Of a stretch of DNA of 64,000 bases, positions 8,039 through 17,262 are shown piece by piece. A model generated the notes under the pieces. The model had not been told where the DNA came from, did no database searches, and saw only the letters and a program-made list of their open reading frames with translations. This stretch comes from Deinococcus taeanensis (GTDB taxonomy: Bacteria; Deinococcota; Deinococci; Deinococcales; Deinococcaceae). The DNA lies in contig NZ_CP083457.1 in the NCBI RefSeq assembly GCF_020229735.1, forward strand, positions 186,001-250,000. Reading direction: 5' to 3'. Made by a program: the position numbers and the translations under genes. How positions within the stretch are numbered: the first letter of the stretch is position 1; the number at the start of each line of letters is the position of its first letter.

Positions 8039-8400
8039 CAGGCTCCTTTGGGGTTCACAGTGGGTGCGAACCCGAAACGACCCTGCCCTCACCCCCTGAG
8101 GGTGAAAGGCTTTCCCCGCCGCGCGTTCGCCGCTGGCCGCAACTCAGCCCAGGACGCCGGTAAACTTGACGGCCACCACGTGCAGCGGTTCATCCTCGGT
8201 GGGCTGCGCATCGTGAAAGACCTTGGCGACCGGGCGAGTCTTGGATTCAAGACTCGCTTGCCGGGCAGATGGAGCGCGATCTTGCGGTGCACTGGAGCAC
8301 CTGTATGGCGTGTCGCGCAGCCGGCAACGTGTAGTTCAACACTGCGCCCAACAGTGACGCCTTGGTGAGACTGTGCCCCAACGTTCCCTCGCGCTGAATA

Positions 8401-9113
8401 TTACAGGCCGCACTCCCCACACTCTCTCCACGCTTGAATGCCCAGGATCACGCGCTGGGTCTCGTTCAGCCACCTCTGGAGTTGCGCGGTGGGTTGGGCA
8501 AGTGGGCGGCTGGGGCGGCCGGTCGTGCTCTCCCAGACCAGCAACCGCGCGAGGGTCGGGCGAAACGCGCCTTGTCTCACCGCCTGCGCAAATGCACGTA
8601 ATGCCTGGGTGCCGTGGTCCAGCCGGTCGTGCAGCGGGGTGTACACATCGGCGTCCGGTTCACCCCACATCCTTCGCTCCAGGGCTTGCTCGGCTGCCCA
8701 GTCCGTGTGCAGCTGGGCTGCGGCTGCCTGCCGTTCGTCCACCCAGGCGAGCACCACCTGCTGGGGACTCTGGCCTGCGCTCCACGCTTCAGCCTGACGG
8801 TGGGCGGCGATGCGTTGGGTGAGCACAGCCCAGAACAGCAGCGGCCATTCGTGCTCCTCGCCTGGTCGGCCGCGGATGTTCAGGGCGAGAGGCATCTCGG
8901 GATCAGCGGCCCGCAGGGCTGGCCAGACCACCGCTGCCTGGAAGGCCGGATCGAGCGCCTGGGGGTGATCGCGGTACTGCGCGTCGAGGGTTTCCAGTGC
9001 CGTGAGGACGTTCAAGAGCGTCAGCCGGCGGCGCAGGCGGGCGCGAGGGGCGGAGCTTGTCCCGGGTCGGAGCGCGGGGCCGGACTGTTGATGGTGATAT
9101 TGGGGGGGTACAT
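8401..9113 (-). CDS. Hypothetical protein downstream of StiP gene, frameshifted at a seven-base G run
   Basis: A start at 9113 (ATG) is preceded by AAGGAG at good spacing and lies just after the StiP stop. Its frame stops early, but one extra C in the C7 run (G7 on the plus strand, 9102-9108) would give MYPPQYHHQQSGPALRP... running directly into the long frame NVLTALETLDAQYRDHP...WRECGECGL that ends at 8401. Without that base, translation could only begin at a TTG at 9015 with no clear ribosome binding site (204 residues). The product would be about 237 residues, soluble, Ala/Gln-rich, and of no family I recognise. Either a sequencing error or a phase-variable tract explains the break. It probably works with the StiP-type protein. 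Confidence 0.6.
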
Positions 9114-9130
9114 GTCACTCCTTGGGGCGC

Positions 9131-10105
9131 TTACTGCATCAGGATGCAGGCTTGGTACGGCAAGTCAGAATGAACGTACACCGCGACGCCGCGACGGCGG
9201 GCGACGTCTTCGAGGTGCTGGGTGTCCGGGTGACCCCACTGGCGCAGCAGGAGTTCGCAGGGCGCGCGGCGCAGCAGGGCGCGGGACGCCTCGCCGACAC
9301 TGGGTGTGATGCGGTGCGAGTCGGTGACCCCGTACATTCCGGCGATCGCCAGGGTGTACGCGACGGGGTTACCCGGGCGGCGGCCGCGCTCCTGCGGAAC
9401 GGGCGTGGCGTGACTGACTGCGTCCAGGTAAGCGGCGGTGCGGTCGTGTTCCTTCAAGCGCTTCTCGAGGATCACGGCGTGACGGCCCCTGCCCTGCAGG
9501 AAAGTGCGCGAGAGCAGCCCGCACACGGTGGCGTTCAGCAGCGCGTGCGGAATCAGCACGTCCTCGTAGGTGCCTGCGTACGTGCTGACACCCGCCGGGT
9601 CGCTCAAGACCGCCAGCCGCACGCCACTCACGCTGGCGTTCAGGGCGGCCTGGATGCTGCCCTGGCCGGTCCACCCGTCCACGAAGACGACCTCCCGCTC
9701 CGGGTGGGCGCCGAGCACCTCACGGTACGCGTGCACGTCGAGTCCCTCCCCGCGCATGATGCTGACACTGTGGTATGGCCAGTCCAGGCCCAGTCGGCGC
9801 GCTTCGCGGCGAATCAGGACCACAGCGGGCGTGCCCCCTCGGGCGAGGGAGACCAGCACCGGGGCCGCGTGATGTTCCATGATCTGCCGAGTGACGCCCG
9901 CGACGAGCCCGGCCGTGCGGGGGGCGAAAGTCTGGAGTGTCCGGTCGAAATGCTCACCCCAGACGGGCGCCTCCTCCGGTACGAGCAAGGTGCCACAGGA
10001 TTCGCCGCGGTGGATCAGCGTTTCTTTTTCGGTGACGCTGACCAGGCGGGGCGAACCGGTGTCCAGGTGGAAGGTCACGTCCTGCGGGGGAAAGGTGTGG
10101 TTCAC
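9131..10105 (-). CDS. StiP-type phosphoribosyltransferase with C-terminal PELOTA RNA-binding domain
   Basis: Translation from the GTG at 10105 (GGAG seven bases upstream) gives about 324 residues. The N-terminal three quarters match the PRTase family once called cysteine protease StiP: VLVSLARGGTPAVVLIRR, HSVSIMRGEGLD and VVFVDGWTGQGSIQAAL, where the last is the PRPP-binding loop. The final 70 residues (YGVTDSHRITPSVGEASRALL...LLRQWGHPDTQHLEDVARRRGVAVYVH) fit a PELOTA RNA-binding domain. Such proteins occur in the biosynthetic modules linked to tellurite/stress (Ter) systems and are predicted to make a nucleotide-derived or RNA-linked product. No other Ter gene is visible here. Upstream, 10106-10502 has no convincing gene. 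Confidence 0.75.
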   Translation of the reverse strand: MNHTFPPQDVTFHLDTGSPRLVSVTEKETLIHRGESCGTLLVPEEAPVWGEHFDRTLQTFAPRTAGLVAGVTRQIMEHHAAPVLVSLARGGTPAVVLIRREARRLGLDWPYHSVSIMRGEGLDVHAYREVLGAHPEREVVFVDGWTGQGSIQAALNASVSGVRLAVLSDPAGVSTYAGTYEDVLIPHALLNATVCGLLSRTFLQGRGRHAVILEKRLKEHDRTAAYLDAVSHATPVPQERGRRPGNPVAYTLAIAGMYGVTDSHRITPSVGEASRALLRRAPCELLLRQWGHPDTQHLEDVARRRGVAVYVHSDLPYQACILMQ

Positions 10106-10502
10106 AGGTGGGCTCCGTGGGGGGTGAGGGCGCGGTCGATCTGGGCCCCTGGAGGGGCAGCCGGATGGCGCTGACACGCATAAAGGGGCAGGTCCGAGAG
10201 GCGGTCACCCAGGCCTGGCGTGAGCACATCGTCTGTGTGGCGAGCACGGATGGGGATGGAGTGTGGCACGGGCAGGGCGGCAGGTCGCGCTGGAACCTGC
10301 ACCGCACCGCGGTGAAAGCTGTCCCCACGTGCCGGCTCCTCGGGGCACGGCGCGATCAGTCCGCTCACTCGCCCCGCTGCACTCTGGTGCAGTGCCGTCA
10401 GTTCGGGCGAGAGGATCCCGTGGTGAGTCGCTGCCGGTCCGGGTGGGGGCATGCCACCCGGCCCCGGCGTTCAACAGCTGAGCGTCGTCCAGCGTGCCAC
10501 GC

Positions 10503-10515
10503 TAGACTTCACACA
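10503..10515 (+). promoter_or_regulatory. Leaderless promoter before a 19-codon leader ORF
   Basis: TAGACT at 10503-10508 is followed by six bases and an ATG at 10515, the same layout as at the arsR, lacI, VOC, ATP-grasp and GGDEF genes in this window. A -35 element is not obvious. Confidence 0.45.
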
Positions 10516-10574
10516 TGACGTGTGACGCCTGGACGCCGGCGGCCCCCATTCCGGGCGGAGGGATCGGCGCATGA
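10515..10574 (+). CDS. 19-residue leader peptide overlapping the next gene (ATGA)
   Basis: The ORF MTCDAWTPAAPIPGGGIGA ends with TGA at 10572-10574, which overlaps the ATG at 10571 of the following gene. The GGAGGG ribosome binding site of the next gene lies inside this ORF. A leaderless upstream ORF coupled by stop/start overlap could control translation of the downstream gene. It is short, so coding status is inferred from the exact promoter spacing and overlap. Confidence 0.45.
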   Translation: MTCDAWTPAAPIPGGGIGA

Positions 10575-11281
10575 ACGTGACCCTGCACCCTGAAGGCGTC
10601 AACGGTGCGGTGCAGACGGAAGGTACCCTCACGTACGCCACGTTCATCCAGCGGCACGTGCCGGAGCTGCTCGTCCACGACAACGTCTTTCCCATCGGGG
10701 ACGTGTGGCTGGACCGCAAGATCGCCATCGAACCCCTGACGCCGGTCGAGACCCAGCCGCCCACCTCATTCATCCATGAGTTCGTCACGTTCATGGCGAG
10801 GCGGTTGATGCTCGAACTGCTCCGCCGCCGGTTGATAGAACGCGGCGGGCCCCTAAAGCCACTGCGGACCATGGAAGCGGAATTCCAACCCGTCATCGAT
10901 GTGGTGCAGACGCATCTCTCCCGGGCGGCCCTGGCAGATTTCTTGCCTCCGTTCCGCCACCGGTACGCACTGAGCGGCGAGGCGGCACTTCTGGACGCCT
11001 TGAAGCGGTACGTGCGCTTTTGTCGCACCGCCGAAAGGGGCTACGTCTTCGCGGAGAAGTACGTCCTGGCCCTCCACTTGCAAGTCGCCGCGGAGCGCAA
11101 CGGACTGGTGCCGGCTCAGGCCAATCAATGCGCCGATGGGTATGACGTCTTGAGCGCGGTCCTGGAACGGGACGCGCAGGCGCCCGCAGTCCGGGTGGCC
11201 CGCTGGCCGGTCCAGGCCCGAGAGCCGAGCTTCCGGTACCGGGAAATCCGGGATCCGCGGTGCCGGCGGTTCAGAACCTAA
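10571..11281 (+). CDS. Hypothetical protein
   Basis: The 236-residue product starts at ATG 10571 with GGAGGG about eight bases upstream. It has no signal peptide or membrane segment and no motif I recognise. The sequence opens NVTLHPEGVNGAVQTEGTLTYATFIQRHVPELLVHDNVFPIGDVW and contains a probable helical middle (FVTFMARRLMLELLRRRLIE). It is preceded by an overlapping leader ORF and stands alone between the StiP operon and an IS3-disrupted gene. Codon usage is like that of the surrounding genes, so I take it as real. Confidence 0.65.
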   Translation: MNVTLHPEGVNGAVQTEGTLTYATFIQRHVPELLVHDNVFPIGDVWLDRKIAIEPLTPVETQPPTSFIHEFVTFMARRLMLELLRRRLIERGGPLKPLRTMEAEFQPVIDVVQTHLSRAALADFLPPFRHRYALSGEAALLDALKRYVRFCRTAERGYVFAEKYVLALHLQVAAERNGLVPAQANQCADGYDVLSAVLERDAQAPAVRVARWPVQAREPSFRYREIRDPRCRRFRT

Positions 11282-11495
11282 GGACATCGTTATTTAAGTA
11301 GTGGTAGGAGCTAGTCAATCTACCCCGATGTGCGTTGGGCTTTGGCATTTGCGTTCAAGTGAAGAATCTCCGTCACCTTGCCATAGGCAACTGTCCTAGG
11401 GCCTTCAACGAACACGAATGTAGTGCCAACCCGCAAACGACCCATCTGCCATAGAGGCGCCTGGAACGTCAGGTGGTAATGCTCCAGGTTTGACT

Positions 11496-12362
11496 TCAAG
11501 CGGCGTTGCGAGCATTCGCCGATAAGGTGAGTGTAGACCAAGGCGTGGCGTAGCCGAGCGCCGAATGACGGCGCTCGTGGTTGTACCAGCGGTGAAAGTC
11601 CGGCATGGCGGCCCGGACATCGGCCATGGACTGCCAGTCCTGGCGGAAGGCGAACTGGTATTTGTAGGTCCGGTTGAGGCGTTCGAGGATACCGGTTCCT
11701 CCCGGCTGAGACACTTTGCAGCGCACCCAGTTGCCGTACATCAAACAGCCCTGTTGAAAGAGGTCACTGGTGAAATCACTGCCTCCATCACTCTGGACCA
11801 GGATGCGCTTGTGGTGGCCCTGAGCACGCAGCACGGCGACCGCCTCGTCGAGCGTCAGTTTGGCGAGGTGCATCGACAGGCTCCGTACCACCCGGCTGGC
11901 CAGCACCACCCGCGAGGTAACGTCCAGCACGAAGTAAATCCAACAGACCCCGTCGGGCAGCGACAGCCGTGTCGCGTCAATCTGCACCCGTCGACCTTCC
12001 GGCCAGTCTTGTGGTGCGGAAACCTTCGGGGAAGGTTTCCGGGTCTTTCGAGGCAGCGGTGGGTGAAGGTGCAATTCGCCGAGTGCGACACGGATCTTGT
12101 GCAGGCCAATCTCTTCGCCCTGAGCTTTGAGTTCCTGATACAGCAGCCGGTATCCAGACGTTGGATGCTGCAACGCCGCCTGGCGTACCTTCTCGTACAG
12201 TGCGTCACGGTGCTGCTGCTTGGCACAGCGCGCGGGCGCGCTGTGCTGATGGTCCCGCATCCGCCAGTACGGCACGCTGGCGTACTGGGCAAAACGCCGC
12301 AGGCTGAGGTGCGGCCGGCTCTGCCAGAGAACGATCAGCTCGTCCAGCGTCAGAGCCGTCGC
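11496..12362 (-). CDS. IS3-family transposase OrfB (catalytic part, made by -1 frameshift)
   Basis: The frame encodes LTLDELIVLWQSRPHLSLRRFAQYA..., an HTH_21-like region, and an rve integrase core with Asp in VQIDATRLSL, Asp in VQSDGGSDF and Glu in GILERLNRTYKYQF. It has no good start codon of its own near the OrfA end; the overlap region contains an A4 run (GCGAAAAGTGCG) suited to programmed -1 frameshifting, the usual IS3 mechanism. A shorter internal ORF (from 12275) exists but lacks the N-terminal part. Confidence 0.85.
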   Translation of the reverse strand, partial: ATALTLDELIVLWQSRPHLSLRRFAQYASVPYWRMRDHQHSAPARCAKQQHRDALYEKVRQAALQHPTSGYRLLYQELKAQGEEIGLHKIRVALGELHLHPPLPRKTRKPSPKVSAPQDWPEGRRVQIDATRLSLPDGVCWIYFVLDVTSRVVLASRVVRSLSMHLAKLTLDEAVAVLRAQGHHKRILVQSDGGSDFTSDLFQQGCLMYGNWVRCKVSQPGGTGILERLNRTYKYQFAFRQDWQSMADVRAAMPDFHRWYNHERRHSALGYATPWSTLTLSANARNAA

Positions 12363-12637
12363 ACTTTTCGCGCAATATCGAGCTCCAGTTCCTTTTCGGC
12401 CACGATGCGTTTGAGACGGTCATTCTCCCGTTCCAGGATGGTCACGCCCTGGTCTGGTCGGTCACCAGAGAGGCGGGCACGGCCCGCCTCCAGAAACTGT
12501 GTTTTCCAGGTGTGGATCAGGCTCTCGTTGGCTCCATGCTGACGGGCTGCCTCCGCGACTCCGAGTTCGCCCCGCAGCACGCTGAGGACGATGGCTTCTT
12601 TGACGTCGGTGCTCCAGGTTTTTCGCTGTTTCCCCAT
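12350..12637 (-). CDS. IS3-family transposase OrfA (helix-turn-helix protein)
   Basis: About 95 residues from ATG 12637. The first 50 residues (STDVKEAIVLSVLRGELGVAEAARQHGANESLIHTWKTQF) form an HTH_Tnp_1 DNA-binding domain, followed by a leucine-zipper-like coiled coil (LERENDRLKRIVAEKELELDIARK). It is the regulatory/DNA-binding half fused to OrfB by frameshifting. Confidence 0.88.
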   Translation of the reverse strand: MGKQRKTWSTDVKEAIVLSVLRGELGVAEAARQHGANESLIHTWKTQFLEAGRARLSGDRPDQGVTILERENDRLKRIVAEKELELDIARKVRRL

Positions 12638-12930
12638 GATGATCTCCAGTGTGCTCGTCCCTCGCATCGAGAGGGTCAGGTGCTGAAAGTCATCCTTGGA
12701 GCACTACCGGTAAACCGTGTGGATTTCTCCGGGAAATGCCCAGGGCACGTCCTTAAAATTTTGCCAAACGTGCCAATTCTCGTTCTGGTAGTGAAAGTGC
12801 GTCCAAGCGCCGGTAGACACTCCAGATTTCCGGCCACCGTGATTGGTCGGGAGGTATGAGACCTCTGCTTCCACATCGTATCTATCGTGCAATGGTGTGC
12901 CGTCTGCCTCTGACATCTGTTCATCGCATC

Positions 12931-13149
12931 TTAGCGGGCACGACGTTGCCGGAGCTCCAGCATGCGCTTCTCTACACGCCGTAGGATGGCCGTGGACTCA
13001 TCGTTGTACGGGTCCTTGAGCCCTCCTTGTTCACCGGATAGCAGGACGCCGAAATTCCACAAAATTTGGCCGAACCGCTGGTCAGGCTCAGCTTCTACGG
13101 CTTCGAGTAGAAGCTCCACAATCGCAAGGTTGTCATCCAAGTGGCTCAT
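12931..13149 (-). CDS. Small acidic hypothetical protein
   Basis: The 72-residue product (MSHLDDNLAIVELLLEAVEAEPDQRFGQILWNFGVL...) resembles a widespread family of small acidic proteins with an E-x-x-P-D-x-R-F-G-Q-I-L pattern, often of unknown function and placed beside immunity-type genes. It is 14 bases upstream of the EF-Tu-barrel-like gene, so the two were probably one operon before the IS3 insertion. A GGAGG lies rather far upstream of the ATG. No signal or membrane segment. Confidence 0.55.
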   Translation of the reverse strand: MSHLDDNLAIVELLLEAVEAEPDQRFGQILWNFGVLLSGEQGGLKDPYNDESTAILRRVEKRMLELRQRRAR

Positions 13150-13391
13150 AGGAACAAAAACAGTCTCCCACCTCCTTTGACTTCAGTAATGCGTATCAAA
13201 CTCACGGATAGAGAGGCTCAAGTTGACCGTTGACTCAGGCGTGTAGACCAGGTTGGCGAGAATAAGCTGACCACATGTCATTCCTCTCCAGTCAACGTCT
13301 ATTGGCCGTCCTTCCTGAGCTCAGTACATGGAATGAGGGCAGAGGTATGGCGCCGGACGACTGGCTCAATATCTATGGGCCAGTTCCCCAG

Positions 13392-14211
13392 GGTTGTGGC
13401 AAGTTGTTGAGGTGGTTGTGCTTCACGGAAGCAGAGGGCTGCGGGAAGGCAGGCGGCTTGAAGTTCAGGCCGCCTGCCGCACGGTTTCTTGCCACGTCTT
13501 GAAGGCGGTCTGTTGGTGGTGACGCCGGTGGCGAGCGGGAACGGTGGAGCGAGCAGGATGGTGAAGATTCGTGATGCGGGCGTGCAGGTTGAGAAAACCT
13601 TGTGCCCGCTGCCGTGACCGGAAACCTCGCTGCTGATGTTCCTGGCGTCGTGTCGGGCGGTGGGATTGTTCGATCAGGTTGTTACAGCGGGCCGTGGAGA
13701 CGATCTGGACGTGCTCCACGCTGTGGAGCACAGGAAATTCCCGAAGAGCTGCGCCGTCACTCCGAAGCTTGTCGGTATGGATGACCTCCGGCACGTCGTA
13801 TTCCTCCAGCAATCGGTGGAAGAACGATCTGGCGGCCTCGGTGTCGCGTTGTTCCTGAAGGAGGACGTCCAGCACGGCTCCGTGTTCGTCGACGGCCCGC
13901 CACAGCCAGTGTTTGACACCGCCCACGTCCACGCACATCTCGTCAAGGTGCCACCGGGAACCCCGTCGGGGTTCTCGATGGCGTAGACCCTGGGCAAAGG
14001 GGTCGCTGAACTTGATACACCAGGTCCGAATGGACTCGCGGGTGACGGCGATGCCCCGTTCCAGCAAGAGTTCCTCGACGTCCCGGTAGCTCAGGGTAAA
14101 GCGGTGGTAGAGCCAGACGGCGTAACTGATCACCGCAAGGGGGAATCGGTAACCAGGGAGTTTCTGACCGCTCAGCACCGCGTCACCCTACCTCAACAAC
14201 TTGCCACAACC
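13392..14211 (-). mobile_element. IS6-family insertion sequence, copy 3 (diverged)
   Basis: Terminal repeats GGTTGTGGCAAGTTGTTGAGG at 13392 and the complement ending at 14211 bound an 820-bp element. Its transposase differs at many residues from copies 1 and 2, so it is an older or separate arrival. The 8-bp flanks do not match. Confidence 0.88.
13465..14178 (-). CDS. IS6-family DDE transposase, copy 3
   Basis: The 237-residue product shares the layout of copy 1 but with scattered substitutions (for example SYAVWLYHRF and HRRHHQQTAFKTWQETVRQAA). Helix-turn-helix and the three catalytic acidic residues (WHLDEMCVD, IHTDKL, LIEQSHRP) are intact, so it may be active. Confidence 0.92.
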   Translation of the reverse strand: MLSGQKLPGYRFPLAVISYAVWLYHRFTLSYRDVEELLLERGIAVTRESIRTWCIKFSDPFAQGLRHREPRRGSRWHLDEMCVDVGGVKHWLWRAVDEHGAVLDVLLQEQRDTEAARSFFHRLLEEYDVPEVIHTDKLRSDGAALREFPVLHSVEHVQIVSTARCNNLIEQSHRPTRRQEHQQRGFRSRQRAQGFLNLHARITNLHHPARSTVPARHRRHHQQTAFKTWQETVRQAA

Positions 14212-14323
14212 GTTCAAGTCCAGCAGTTGGTCCGTATTTTTGATGATTTTGGTCGCCAGACTCCCTACCAGCGCAATGCCGCCTATAGCAATATTTATCA
14301 GGTAATCAGGGATGCAGCACAGC

Positions 14324-14369
14324 GTCAAACAGGGCTCATCAGTTTCTGCGCCTGAGCCCTCTGTTTGAC
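14324..14369 (+). terminator. Strong imperfect hairpin after the split gene
   Basis: GTCAAACAGGGCTCA pairs with TGAGCCCTCTGTTTGAC around a loop that contains the TGA stop of the preceding frame. The stem is about 15 bp with one bulge. There is no long T run, so a rho-independent terminator is plausible but not certain. Confidence 0.45.
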
Positions 14370-14421
14370 TGGCACAGCAAGTGTCAAGATTTTTCTCGAT
14401 CAGACCACTAGCAGGACTTTG

Positions 14422-14922
14422 TCACTCTTTAAGGTGGGCAATAATGGTGTCGAGCCGAACAGCATCCAGCTCAATCCGTTCCAGGATTTCACGCGCCAAT
14501 CCGCCGAGCCCACCACTCCACAACTCGCGGTACAAGGTCCATAAGCCCTGTCGCGCCTGCTCGCGGCAGCGCGATCCGAGCTCGCCATTTCCTAGGGCGA
14601 CTTCGCTCTCGTCGGCCTCGCCTGCAACGATCTGAAAAAGCAATTCCCCGATACCAAACTTCACGAAACTTGGCAGGGGATCCTGGAGCGCGGCAAGCAG
14701 CACGGAGACGACGGGTTCTGCCGCTTCGAAAAGCTGGCCCTGAACGACCACCCCGTTTTCGAGCTTCCAATACGCGAGATCAACCTCTTCCGGGCTTGAT
14801 GCACCAAGGAGGTCGTGTAGCGCTCTGGGAACCTCGTGACCAGGGCCGCGAACGGTGCGGAACCGCGACCAAGAGTGGCGCTCAATTTCGCATGTCGCCA
14901 ATGAGGCAGGAGGCACGCTCAT
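14422..14922 (-). CDS. HEAT-repeat-like protein, possible immunity protein
   Basis: The 166-residue protein has the pattern ALHDLLGASSPEEVDLAYWKLENGVVVQGQLFEAAEPVVSVLLAAL. This opening (block of D/E-rich helix, a W/L...VVxQG motif and a helix ending in PVV.LL) is typical of HEAT-like proteins commonly found beside polymorphic toxins and often proposed as immunity proteins. No signal peptide. It sits alone between two IS6 copies, with no toxin gene immediately adjacent. Confidence 0.5.
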   Translation of the reverse strand: MSVPPASLATCEIERHSWSRFRTVRGPGHEVPRALHDLLGASSPEEVDLAYWKLENGVVVQGQLFEAAEPVVSVLLAALQDPLPSFVKFGIGELLFQIVAGEADESEVALGNGELGSRCREQARQGLWTLYRELWSGGLGGLAREILERIELDAVRLDTIIAHLKE

Positions 14923-14958
14923 AGGCTACAGGCAAGCTGTTCTGTTCTCATCCCTACA

Positions 14959-15761
<803 letters not shown>

Positions 15762-15782
15762 ATCAGTACACAGATGCGCAAT

Positions 15783-16002
15783 CGGTCTTCAAACGACGGC
15801 AGCGAACGCAAGAATTCCTTGCCCTGCATGCCCGAGTCTCGAATCTTCACCGCCACACCCGAACAACCGTTTCCGCCGACCTTCGACGACGCAACCACAC
15901 CGAGACACTCCGCCTCTGGAGCGAGGCTCTGCAGCACGCGGCTTGATAATTAAGCCGCCTACTGCCCTCCTCCTGTCCCACTGAAGTGAAGTTATCAGAA
16001 CC
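15783..16002 (+). pseudogene. IS6-family remnant (C-terminal 3' end)
   Basis: The stretch encodes VFKRRQRTQEFLALHARVSNLHRHTRTTVSADLRRRNHTETLRLWSEALQHAA and ends in a terminal repeat (TTATCAGAACC, ending 16002). It is a close relative of the last quarter of copy 4. It implies that copy 4 transposed into, or recombined with, an older element of the same subtype. Confidence 0.75.
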
Positions 16003-16005
16003 CTC

Positions 16006-17046
16006 TCAGGGGACCGTGGACTCCGGGTTGACCGGGGCGATGGCTGTCTGGCCGATCTCACCGAGCGGCACGCCACTGACCGGTATGACGGCGGCGTCCA
16101 CGTCCTGGGGCGTTTCAGACTTGGCGGTCCTTAGGGCGTTCACGCTTGCCTTGAGATGCAGGCGCTTGACGGTGAATTCAGGCCCAGGTTTGACTCGCAC
16201 ACGGTGACTGAAGCTTGCGCTGAACTCGGTCCAGCCGTTGGGCTGTACGACAGCCACCTCGAAGGCGAAGACAGGATCAGTCCTGCCCATGATCTTCGTG
16301 TCCTTCAAGCGCATGATCAGCGCCACCACACTGCCGGCCGGGAGGCCAGTCTGCACCCGGTGACGCCCGGGCGTCTGCGCGCCGCCCTGCAAATTCTCCC
16401 ACACAAAAGTCTGTAGCCCCCGCAGGGCCGCCTCAACCGGCGCCGAGTACAGGTCACGGACCAGGGTCGGGCCTTCACCAGTGATCACGACGCGCCGCCC
16501 CGCATCGTTCAGTTCCACCGGCTGCACGCCCGTCATGGTCGTTGCAGCCGACAGCGTTCCACCGTCCCTAAACAGGGCGCGCATGACCGAGCCAGTGTAG
16601 TAGAACCCCATGTCCTGTTCCTGGACGTCCGGCGACAGGGTGATGGTCGACTGTGCAAGGGAGAGTTTGCGAGTCATCAGGCTCAGGCCACTGATCCCCG
16701 TGATGCTGCCTGCATTTTCCACCTTCCCACCGAACATCCTGTACATCCGGGACACGTCCTTGTCGGACATGAACGTGAAGTCCTGCCGGTCATATAGCCA
16801 GCACCCAGTGTTGAAGATCTTGGTGAGGGCCTTATCGCTGACCGACGTGCCCAGTGCCAGCGTGCCTCCCGGAACCTCGCAGTACTTCCGGCCCGGGAAG
16901 TCGTGCCAGGCATTCACCGTGATGTCCTTGGGCGCGCAGGCCGTCAGCCCCAGGCCCGCCGTGATGCCCAGAGCCACGGCGAACTTCCGCGCCCTGGCGT
17001 GGCTGTCCAGGTGATCGGTGGGGCGAGTGAAATTCGTAGACGTCAT
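16006..17046 (-). CDS. Secreted lipoprotein of unknown function
   Basis: Starting at ATG 17046 (GGAG upstream), the 346-residue protein has a basic N-terminus and a lipobox GLTAC near residue 32, so it should be lipid-anchored. The mature part is Ser/Thr-rich and beta-rich (LSLAQSTITLSPDVQEQDMGFYY, ADNAGRRVVITGEG-type stretches, then a repeated immunoglobulin-like feel) with no enzyme motif that I recognise. It ends next to the IS6 remnant and precedes, on the same strand, nothing further; upstream is the DUF1851-like gene and the eCIS-core toxin, so it could be a surface partner or immunity factor for that toxin. Confidence 0.65.
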   Translation of the reverse strand: MTSTNFTRPTDHLDSHARARKFAVALGITAGLGLTACAPKDITVNAWHDFPGRKYCEVPGGTLALGTSVSDKALTKIFNTGCWLYDRQDFTFMSDKDVSRMYRMFGGKVENAGSITGISGLSLMTRKLSLAQSTITLSPDVQEQDMGFYYTGSVMRALFRDGGTLSAATTMTGVQPVELNDAGRRVVITGEGPTLVRDLYSAPVEAALRGLQTFVWENLQGGAQTPGRHRVQTGLPAGSVVALIMRLKDTKIMGRTDPVFAFEVAVVQPNGWTEFSASFSHRVRVKPGPEFTVKRLHLKASVNALRTAKSETPQDVDAAVIPVSGVPLGEIGQTAIAPVNPESTVP

Positions 17047-17262
17047 AGAAAATCTCCTCAGGAGTGCGAACGACCCGGTGGTCACGCCCCGGCAGAATCG
17101 GCAGAAGACGCCATAGTCGGGAGGCAGCCGGAGCTTCGGCTTCAGGGTTCGCCGGGCCAGCACCACCAGCCTCGTGCGGTCCGCGCTGTGCCGAGCGATC
17201 TTCACGTCTTTGCACAGGATTGTCCATGCGGCGGGCGCGCGCTGGGAACGTCGCATCGCGCG

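Larger units (their letters stand above)
11480..12703 (-). mobile_element. IS3-family insertion sequence (1224 bp)
   Basis: Imperfect terminal repeats TGCTCCAGGTTTGACTT (11480) and TGCTCCAAGGATGACTT (complement ending at 12703) bound two overlapping frames typical of IS3. I could not see a clear target duplication in the flanks. Confidence 0.88.
11320..12916 (-). pseudogene. EF-Tu-barrel-like small protein, split by IS3 element
   Basis: Two minus-strand pieces belong together. Positions 12916-12704 encode MSEADGTPLHDRYDVEAEVSYLPTNHGGRK...TVYR, and 11479-11320 encode YHLTFQAPLWQMGRLRVGTTFVFVEGPRTVAYGKVTEIL. The DRYDVEAE-FLPT-GGR start and the G-x-x-F-x-x-x-EGPR-V-A-G-V ending are typical of small proteins resembling the EF-Tu C-terminal beta-barrel, about 115 residues, often found next to other small genes in toxin-immunity neighbourhoods. 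The IS3 element at 11480-12703 separates them. The upstream 72-residue gene (12931-13149) was probably in the same operon. Confidence 0.6.
13275..14355 (+). pseudogene. Hypothetical gene apparently split by IS6 copy 3
   Basis: An N-terminal piece (13275-13391: MSFLSSQRLLAVLPELSTWNEGRGMAPDDWLNIYGPVPQ) ends exactly at the left terminus of the IS6 element. After its right terminus, 14212-14355 continues in an open frame (VQVQQLVRIFDDFGRQTPYQRNAAYSNIYQVIRDAAQRQ...) to a stop followed by a strong hairpin. The two halves may be one small gene, but the flanks lack an 8-bp duplication, so some sequence may be lost. No family recognised. Confidence 0.4.
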
